Shown here: positions 60,501 through 64,000 of the stretch, one piece after another
Layout of the letters: the number at the start of each line of letters is the position of its first letter
How positions within the stretch are numbered: the first letter of the stretch is position 1
Source of the DNA: Argopecten irradians
Taxonomy: Eukaryota; Mollusca; Bivalvia; Pectinida; Pectinidae
NCBI RefSeq assembly: GCF_041381155.1
Contig: NC_091135.1
Span: forward strand, 67,793,067-67,857,066
Reading direction: 5' to 3'
Length of the DNA stretch: 64,000 nt
Notes under the pieces: model-generated
Seen by the model: the letters and a program-made list of their open reading frames with translations, nothing else
Databases searched by the model: none
What the model was told of the DNA's origin: nothing
Program-made: the position numbers and the translations under genes

Positions 60501-62666
60501 ATATTAATTACCTCTATGGGTAGTAAATCCTTTACAATGAGAACAAGACCCACCCCATTATATTGATTACCTCTATGGGTGGTTAACCCTTTACAATGAG
60601 AACAAGACCCCCCCATTATATTAATTAGTTAACCCTTTACAATGAGAACAAATTACCCCCTATTATATCAATTACCTCTATGGATAGTTAACCCTTTACA
60701 ATGAGAACAAATTACCCCCTATCATATCAATTACCTCTATGGATACTTAACCCTTTACAATGAGAACAAATTACCCCCTATCATATCAATTACCTCTATG
60801 GATAGTTAACCCTTTACAATGAGAACAAGTCCTCCCTATTATATTAATTACCTCTATGGGTAGTTAATCCTTTATAATGAGAACAAGTCCTCCCTATTAT
60901 ATTAATTACCTCTATGGGTAGATAATCCTTTACAATGAGAACAAGTCCCCCCTATTATATTAATTACCTCTATGGGTAGTTAATCCTTTACAATGAGAAC
61001 AAGTCCCCCCTATTATATTAATTACCTCTATGGGTAGTTAATCCTTTACAATGAGAACAAGTCCCCCCTATTATATTAATTACCTCTATGGATAGTTAAC
61101 CCTTTACAATGAGAACAAGACCCCCCTATTATAATTACCTCTATGGATAGTTAACCCTTTACAATGAGAACAAGACCCCCCTATTATAATTACCTCTATG
61201 GATAGTTAACCCTTTACAATGAGAACAAGACCCCCCTATTATATTAATTACCTCTATGGGTAGTTAATCCTTTATAATGAGAACAAGTCCTCCCTATTAT
61301 ATTAATTACCTCTATGGGTAGATAATCCTTTACAATGAGAACAAGTCCCTCCTATTATATTAATTACCTCTATGGGTAGTTAATCCTTTACAATGAGAAC
61401 AAGTCCTCCCTATTATATTAATTACCTCTATGGGTAGTTAATCCTTTACAATGAGAACAAGTCCCTCCCTATTATATTAATTACCTCTATGGATAGTTAA
61501 CCCTTTACAATGAGAACAAGACCCCCCTATTATAATTACCTCTATGGATAGTTAACCCTTTACAATGAGAACAAGACCCCCCCCCTATTATATTAATTAC
61601 CTCTATGGGTAGTTAATCCTTTAGAGTGAGAACTGACAGAGATAACAATTTTGTCCTATCAGGATGATAGCTGTTAGCCTGTCAATATGGCCTATTTTTA
61701 ATTAAACCCTAGTGATGCTAAATGGATATATATCTAATTAATTGGTTTATGAATTATAATGGATATTAATATCAACAAGATATCCCTATTAATTTATTTT
61801 TTATGGAAAAATAAAACATCAAAATCACAAACGATAATACTCACCTCAACTACTACCTCTGTGTTTTCTTCTCCTTCCTTAAATTAAAATTTAAATTTCA
61901 GAAAAAATATTCCAATTACTATTGCAGTTGCAATCATTTCAATTCTGATAAATTGTGTATAAATCTAAATGGCATTCTCTAGTGAAGGTTTTGTGTTACA
62001 AATGAATTTGCTATAGAATAAAAAATGTAAAACTCCAACCATTAATTCAAAACAAAGAACTGGAAATAAATGTCAAGGACACTCATATTTTACCTGTTCA
62101 TAGATCGATAGACTGTGTTCCTGTTGTCAGGGACACTCATATTTTACCTGTTGTCAGGGACACTCATATTTTACCTGTTTATAGATCGATAGACTGTGTT
62201 CCTGTTGTCAGGGACACTCATATTTTACCTGTTTATAGATCGATAGACTGTGTTCCTGTTGTCAGGGACACTCATATTTTACCTGTTCATAGATCGATAG
62301 ACTGTGTTCCTGTTGTCAGGGACACTCATATTTTACCTGTTCATAGATCGATAGACTTACGTTCCTGTTGTCAAGGACACTCATATTTTACCTGTTCATA
62401 GATCGATAGACTGTGTTCCTGTTGTCAGGGACACTCATATTTTACCTGTTTATAGATCGATAGACTGTGTTCCTGTTGTCAGGGACACTCATATTTTACC
62501 TGTTCATAGATCGATAGACTGTGTTCCTGTTGTCAGGGACACACATATTTTACCTGTTTATAGATCGATAGACTGTGTTCCTGTTGTGCATGAAGAACGA
62601 GATCCCAACAGGCAGCAAACTGAGCATCACAATGGGCACAAAATAAGATGGCAGGTTCTGGACTCT
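36912..62666 (-). CDS. ZFP64: ZFP64-like C2H2 zinc-finger protein (nine exons, 5'-incomplete)
   Basis: Joined exons 62666-62554, 52075-52018, 45718-45537, 44412-44052, 42071-41478, 41335-41084, 40746-40674, 40351-40149 and 39568-36912 give about 1,490 codons with every splice phase compatible. There are 12 zinc fingers: one BCL11-like finger; a C2HC finger preceded by DIHICG; nine in near-continuous array joined by TGEKP-type linkers; then one separated by a basic spacer. A Gln/Ser/Thr/Val-rich tail follows. Finger order and key words (DIHICG-C, SSLxKH, RTASQLTVHL, AKFKIKSDLRRH, KDSLRSH) match vertebrate ZFP64, a nuclear DNA-binding regulator implicated in Notch signalling and MLL expression. 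Human ZFP64 is about half this length, so the tail and upstream finger are extensions. The first exon begins in mid-codon; the start lies beyond the window. Orthology is inferred from recall, not alignment. Confidence 0.85.
39665..39848 (-). mobile_element. tRNA-derived SINE fragment in intron
   Basis: On the minus strand the head reads GGGGCTGCTGCGGTAGCC then GAGTGGTTAAGAC, an RNA polymerase III A-box of Ser/Leu-tRNA type. A degenerate B-box (GCATTTGAATCCC) lies about 50 bp on. The body contains the block 'ggtttttctctgggtaccc' and 'tttcctccactaacaaacc', as in widespread mollusc and other invertebrate SINEs. No simple A-rich tail is evident, so it is probably 3'-truncated. It lies in the intron between the exons at 40149 and 39568. 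Confidence 0.75.
40149..40351 (-). CDS. ZFP64: ZFP64-like exon: fingers 6, 7 and start of 8
   Basis: The acceptor TGTCGAG precedes 40351; the exon enters in phase 2 (AA|G = Lys). It codes CQVCPYACRTASQLTVHLR, then CPFCPAKFKIKSDLRRHLR, then CSKCDAKCATKG, with TGDSPF and TGEKPY linkers. The donor is CGAAAG|GTATGT, exit phase 1. The words SQLTVHLR and AKFKI-SDL-RH are nearly those of vertebrate ZFP64 fingers. The acceptor has a T-run followed by CATGTCGAG, which is acceptable but not ideal. Finger 8 is split across this intron. Confidence 0.92.
40674..40746 (-). CDS. ZFP64: ZFP64-like exon: main part of finger 5
   Basis: A 73-bp exon. Acceptor GAATTGTAG, entry phase 1 (T|GT = Cys, the second zinc-binding Cys of finger 5). 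Peptide NYSAVDNSSLRKHAIVHTDE then RPHK. Donor CACAA|GTAAGG, exit phase 2. It supplies the helix and both His ligands of finger 5 and an unusual 'HTDERPHK' linker, close to the 'HSDERPFK' of vertebrate ZFP64. It is too short to stand out by open-frame length and is identified by splice phases and family pattern. Confidence 0.93.
41084..41335 (-). CDS. ZFP64: ZFP64-like exon: fingers 3, 4 and start of 5
   Basis: Acceptor CATTTTTAG, entry phase 1 (G|GA = Gly). A basic, Pro/Thr-rich segment (SATKSSGTPHKGRTPPVKK) leads into finger 3, which has a wide first Cys spacing (CHYDDKC), as in the corresponding vertebrate finger. Finger 4 (CKYCDRSFSRVDKLHLHMR) and the first Cys of finger 5 (CKFC) follow. 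Linkers are TGEKPF and TGDKPY. Donor AATTCT|GTAAGT, exit phase 1. Strong splice signals and family match. Confidence 0.94.
41478..42071 (-). CDS. ZFP64: ZFP64-like exon: disordered linker region
   Basis: A 594-bp exon between acceptor CTGTTTCAG and donor ACAACAG|GTTTGT, entry and exit phase 1. It codes about 197 residues rich in Gln, Ser, Asn, Pro and Val (PVLPNLFNTTGGMVHPSS ... SKNTSKSPFVSKTT) with no fingers. It separates the N-terminal C2HC finger from the main array, as a shorter linker does in vertebrate ZFP64. The late basic stretch (KTVIARGAKTH) may help nuclear import; that is inference. Unique sequence and an open frame throughout support it. Confidence 0.88.
42372..44051 (-). repeat. 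92-bp intronic array copied from the exon end and its splice donor
   Basis: About 18-19 tandem copies of a 92-bp unit. On the minus strand each reads CCAAGCCATGCTGAACTTTA, GACAGTACCTCCAGGC, TAATGGTGGAGGTAATG, TTAGTGGTAAGGTTAG, and so repeats the last 50-60 coding bases of the exon at 44412-44052 plus two GT donors. Copies nearest the exon keep its variants (CCGGGC, TATACAG); distant copies mostly have CCAGGC and TAGACAG. Reading on through the first donor meets a stop in the second unit. The array fills most of this intron. Confidence 0.96.
44052..44412 (-). CDS. ZFP64: ZFP64-like exon: Gln/Ser/Thr-rich segment with duplicated donor
   Basis: Acceptor CAATTTTTAG, entry phase 0 (IPPPRVNSSMVTSS). 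About 120 residues follow, including QVQSPVMAPTHPSDGIQ and QIILTEKGELLVVHTAPPDG, ending MLNFIQYLRANGGG. Two donors lie 12 bases apart, GGAG|GTAATG (exon end 44064) and AGTG|GTAAGG (exon end 44052). Both exit in phase 1 and join in frame to the next exon (G|GG CCT), differing by four residues (NVSG or equivalent). The exon's 3' end is the template of the downstream 92-bp array, so many decoy copies of the donor follow. Confidence 0.85.
44946..45480. repeat. 39-bp intronic minisatellite, about 14 copies
   Basis: Units read cacaaacataccagtgtgtg then ttttactttagcattcctc. A few copies lack 'tttagcattc', and some have cacacc/tgtatt/cttcag variants. Since 39 is divisible by three, both strands have repetitive open frames that are not genes. 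On the minus strand each unit contains CACTG|GTATGT, which resembles a 5' splice site. It lies in the intron just downstream of the exon ending at 45537. Confidence 0.96.
45537..45718 (-). CDS. ZFP64: ZFP64-like exon: N-terminal C2HC finger
   Basis: Acceptor CTCCTTTTCAG, entry phase 1 (joined codon G|TG = Val). Peptide SADDITDIHICGACRTEF ... LHKRLSCPAVLQ ... DPDHQQ. Donor CAACAG|GTACTT, exit phase 0. DIHICGAC followed by a His and a terminal Cys (H-x5-C) matches the first, C2HC-type finger of vertebrate ZFP64 (DIHICGIC ... AHKQSGC). That makes it the best single diagnostic exon for the family. The remainder is hydrophilic and Thr/Asp-rich. Confidence 0.93.
46351..46418. repeat. Half copy of the 47.7-kb foldback element
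   Basis: gtaaaagggagcagtttctg then ttccagaaaccttgggccca resembles the left arm of the hairpin element at 47728-47849. It is followed by a short 'agattctgaaatct' inverted repeat. Intronic. Confidence 0.5.
46911..47400. mobile_element. hAT-like MITE with TAGGGCTGG ends
   Basis: A 490-bp element starting TAGGGCTGG and ending CCAGCCCTA, flanked by GTGATTAG (46903-46910) and GTGAATAG (47401-47408). That is an 8-bp target-site duplication with one mismatch, as expected for hAT elements. Near both ends are atcgatatac/cgtatcg-rich subterminal repeats. No transposase frame. Intronic. Confidence 0.8.
47728..47849. mobile_element. Foldback (hairpin) element, about 120 bp
   Basis: Left arm gtaaaaggaagcggtttctg, tcctaggaacctaaccc, aggttctgaga. 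Right arm tctcagaac, atgggtaaggtttctagg, acagaaatcactccctttca. The arms pair almost fully around a loop containing gggcccc. A related half copy is at 46.35 kb. Probably a MITE; intronic. Confidence 0.7.
48027..49253. mobile_element. Inverted-repeat element with internally repetitive arms and 8-bp duplication
   Basis: The direct repeat GTATTTAC flanks the segment (48019-48026 and 49254-49261). Each arm, about 110-120 bp, is a series of short repeats of the type 'gggtacg(a)(g/c)ttcgccaa' in opposite orientations, for example cccaaatttggcgaactcg on the left and ggtacgacttcgccaattt on the right. The 1-kb interior is AT-rich without a coding frame. The 8-bp duplication fits hAT-like insertion. Intronic. 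Confidence 0.7.
49819..50031 (+). CDS. Hypothetical 70-codon open frame, antisense within intron
   Basis: The frame runs from ATG at 49819 (MSAQFMHFIQKYDYMLKK ... DIELMEFLLLIVEEDN) to a stop at 50031. Its N-terminal half is amphipathic and acidic; its end is basic (PRKWIRWRRRYSNRK). Upstream sequence (49560-49620, 49790-49820) is locally richer in CpG than its surroundings, and AAGATGGCGGC, a YY1-like motif often found at promoters, lies at about 50000. I recognise no family and see no splice partner. It may be the first exon of a small antisense transcript or chance. Confidence 0.2.
   Translation: MSAQFMHFIQKYDYMLKKDRPDIELMEFLLLIVEEDNCLHGDSKIEVMMKKFTLGPRKWIRWRRRYSNRK
51079..51195. repeat. 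27-bp minisatellite, between four and five copies
   Basis: Units aactgttatactggtatg then ttatgtggt, nearly perfect. Contains ACTGGTATGT as in the 45-kb array. Intronic; the repetitive open frames on either strand are artefacts. Confidence 0.93.
52018..52075 (-). CDS. ZFP64: ZFP64-like short acidic exon
   Basis: A 58-bp exon. Acceptor TTTGAATGGCAG (weak pyrimidine tract), entry phase 0. Peptide YPDADYIDFDSSLLKEVFI. Donor ATTG|GTAAGA, exit phase 1, joining as G|TG = Val to the C2HC-finger exon at 45718. The phase fits both neighbours (phase 0 from 62554, phase 1 to 45718), and the peptide is acidic with a balanced composition. The donor is strong and the acceptor is weak. A second AG in the exon (TGATGCAG) would not keep the phase. 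Confidence 0.68.
52100..53500. other. AT-rich intron sequence, nothing called
   Basis: Intronic DNA with poly-A/T runs. The minus-strand open frame at 52805-53026 is hydrophobic and Phe/Leu-rich, as expected from T-rich composition. Confidence 0.5.
53507..53529. repeat. Perfect 23-bp palindrome
   Basis: ATGCTCCATCG, one central C, then CGATGGAGCAT: an 11-bp perfect stem. It stands out as GC-rich in AT-rich intronic DNA and resembles short palindromes seen in dispersed invertebrate repeats. Function unknown. Confidence 0.7.
54793..54954. mobile_element. Tc1/mariner- or pogo-like MITE with TA target site
   Basis: TA, then CAGTAAAACAGGTTTATAA at the left; ttataaccgtgttttactg, then TA at the right. 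That gives 158 bp between TA dinucleotides with inverted termini of about 20 bp. No coding capacity. The CAGTAAAAC terminus and TA duplication fit the Tc1/mariner superfamily, pogo-like branch. Intronic. Confidence 0.75.
55737..55790 (-). CDS. Possible alternative first coding exon of the ZFP64-like gene
   Basis: A GC-rich island in AT-rich intron. ATG at 55790 opens MFVVGGAGGGREGRSERP, followed by a consensus donor, GGCCA|GTGAGT, in phase 0. That phase fits the exon at 52075 and would give a shorter protein starting just before the acidic exon and C2HC finger, without the BCL11-like finger. The same stretch also has an acceptor-like TTTGTTGTAG (about 55780) and another open frame (EVLVEDGKEEVNG), but an internal exon there would break the phase with its neighbours. 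No promoter is recognisable. Confidence 0.3.
56261..61634. repeat. About 58-bp intronic minisatellite with poly-C/G runs, about 90 copies
   Basis: Units read attaattacctctatggat, agttaaccctttacaatgag, aacaagac, then a C-run of 4 to 17, then tattat. Variants: ggatag/gggtag/gggtgg and ataatatt/attatatt. Blocks of variants recur (for example 58860-59100 resembles 59290-59520), showing segmental duplication inside the array. In the gene's sense (minus) direction each unit carries a G-run. Intronic, between exons at 62554 and 52075. Confidence 0.97.
61635..62080. other. Unique intron sequence, nothing called
   Basis: AT-rich DNA between two minisatellites, with no exon or element I can support. 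Confidence 0.5.
62082..62553 (-). repeat. 54-bp intronic array copied from the exon end and its splice donor
   Basis: About nine copies, one shortened. In gene sense each unit reads AACACAGTCTATCGATCT, ATAAACAG|GTAAAATATG, AGTGTCCCTGACAACAGG. It repeats the last 30 or so coding bases of the exon at 62666-62554 together with its donor. Some copies have ATGAACAG instead of ATAAACAG. Translation past the first donor reaches TGA in the unit's intronic part. Confidence 0.95.
62554..62666 (-). CDS. ZFP64: ZFP64-like exon: N-terminal BCL11-like zinc finger
   Basis: Acceptor TTATTTTGCAG, entry phase 1. Peptide SPEPAILFCAHCDAQF, then AACWDLVLHAQQEH, then SLSIYKQ. Donor AAACAG|GTAAAA, exit phase 0. 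The pattern C-x2-C, F-x3-W-x-L-x2-HAQ-x2-H-x-L-x-IY is that of the HAQ-type finger of BCL11A/B. Vertebrate ZFP64, as I remember it, has no finger ahead of its DIHICG finger. Assignment to this gene rests on strand, splice phase (0 to the 52075 exon) and lack of any intervening terminator. It could instead belong to a separate upstream gene ending here. The exon is internal, so at least one more exon lies beyond 64000. Confidence 0.75.
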
Positions 62667-62780
62667 CTGCAAAATAAAGGAAAGGTTTCAAACTCCATGC
62701 TTGATGCTTGCATGATCTGTTTTAATCCAATATCACTTTAACAACATTAGTTCAATCTTTTTTTTTCAAATCAGCTTTCG

Positions 62781-64000
62781 TTTATATCATGTGTCTTTAT
62801 CAACACGGTAAGGTTTTTTAACAACGTTAATTGATATGACAATTGCATTTATATCATGTGTCTTTATCAACACGGTAAGGTTTTTTAACAATGTTAATTG
62901 ATATGACAATTACATTCATATCATGTGTCTTTATCAACACGTTAAGGTTTTTTAACAACGTTAATTGATATGACAATTGCATTCATATCATGTGTCTTTG
63001 TCAACACGTTAAGGTTTTTTAACAATGTTAATTGATATGACAATTGCATTTATATCATGTGTCTTTATCAACACAGTAAGGTTTTTTAACAACGTTAATT
63101 GATATGACAATTACATTCATATCATGTGTCTTTATCAACACAGTAAGGTTTTTTAACAACGTTAATTGATATGACAATTGCATTCATATCATGTGTCTTT
63201 ATCAAAACAGTAAGGTTTTTTAACAACGTTAATTGATATGACAATTACATTCATATCATGTGTCTTTGTCAACACGTTAAGGTTTTTTAACAACGTTAAT
63301 TGATATGACAATTGCATTCATATCATGTGTCTTTATCAAAACAGTAAGGTTTTTTAACAACGTTAATTGATATGACAATTGCATTCATATCATGTGTCTT
63401 TGTCAACACGTTAAGGTTTTTTAACAACGTTAATTGATATGACAATTGCATTCATATCATGTGTCTTTGTCAACACGTTAAGGTTTTTTAACAATGTTAA
63501 TTGATATGACAATTACATTTATATCATGTGTCTTTATCAAAACAGTAAGGTTTTTTAACAATGCTAATTGATATGACAATTACATTTATATCATGTGTCT
63601 TTATCAACACAGTAAGGTTTTTTAACAACGTTAATTGATATGACAATTACATTCATATCATGTGTCTTTGTCAACACGTTAAGGTTTTTTAACAACGTTA
63701 ATTGATATGACAATTGCATTCATATCATGTGTCTTTGTCAACACGTTAAGGTTTTTTAACAACGTTAATTGATATGACAATTGCATTCATATCATGTGTC
63801 TTTGTCAACACGTTAAGGTTTTTTAACAATGTTAATTGATATGACAATTACATTTATATCATGTGTCTTTATCAAAACAGTAAGGTTTTTTAACAATGCT
63901 AATTGATATGACAATTACATTTATATCATGTGTCTTTATCAACACAGTAAGGTTTTTTAACAACGTTAATTGATATGACAATTACATTCATATCATGTGT
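62781..64000. repeat. 67-bp minisatellite, about 18 copies, open at right edge
   Basis: Units read tatcatgtgtctttatcaac, acggtaaggttttttaacaa, cgttaattgatatgacaat, tgcattca. Variants cgttaag/agtaagg/ggtaagg, acgtt/atgtt/atgct and ttgcatt/ttacatt are combined in repeating orders, suggesting a higher-order period of several units. It runs beyond the window and lies just upstream, in gene sense, of the exon at 62666. Confidence 0.96.

Noticed and set aside
56261..61634. Telomere-like repeat because of ttaaccct motifs
   Set aside because: The motif occurs once per 58-bp unit and is not the tandem TTAGGG hexamer.

Overview
The window is eukaryotic, AT-rich and packed with tandem repeats. It suggests an animal, most likely a mollusc and probably a bivalve. 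Reasons: GT-AG introns, many short non-autonomous transposons with clear target-site duplications, a tRNA-derived SINE, repeats built on AAGATGGCGGC-type palindromes, and a split C2H2 zinc-finger gene of the animal ZFP64 type. The species call is inference. No bacterial-type operon, CRISPR array, rRNA or functional tRNA gene was seen.

Layout. 1-12412 is the end of a 45-bp satellite of about 275 copies that runs off the left edge. 12.4-36.9 kb has no gene I can support. It holds several minisatellites (13.4, 22.6-23.6, 24.1-26.8 and 27.0-27.25 kb), a TTAA-flanked inverted-repeat transposon (18.6-19.5 kb) and a 5.9-kb composite insertion (30.4-36.3 kb). Inside that insertion sit three elements of one shared architecture: a 5' motif, internal tandem repeats, a GACGGAC-rich tail and a 3' hairpin repeating the 5' motif. 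One possible terminal exon of an unknown gene lies at 26.8-26.9 kb.

36.9-62.7 kb is one minus-strand gene, a ZFP64-like zinc-finger transcription factor. I reconstruct nine coding exons with compatible splice phases: 62.6, 52.0, 45.6, 44.2, 41.8, 41.2, 40.7, 40.25 and 39.6-36.9 kb. They encode about 1,490 residues with 12 zinc fingers followed by a long Gln/Ser/Thr/Val-rich tail. The first exon seen starts in mid-codon, so the 5' end lies beyond the right edge; a possible internal alternative start is at 55.79 kb. The most upstream finger resembles the HAQ-type finger of BCL11A/B; the other eleven follow the order seen in vertebrate ZFP64.

The introns hold large minisatellites and small transposons. 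Two arrays (42.4-44.1 kb, 92-bp unit; 62.1-62.55 kb, 54-bp unit) are tandem copies of the end of an exon of this gene together with its 5' splice site, so the pre-mRNA carries many decoy donors beside the real one. A 5.4-kb array (56.3-61.6 kb) gives the pre-mRNA about 90 evenly spaced G-runs. These expanded exon-intron junctions are the most unusual thing in the window.

Limits: all calls come from reading the sequence. Copy numbers are approximate, no transcript evidence was available, and families were named from remembered motifs.
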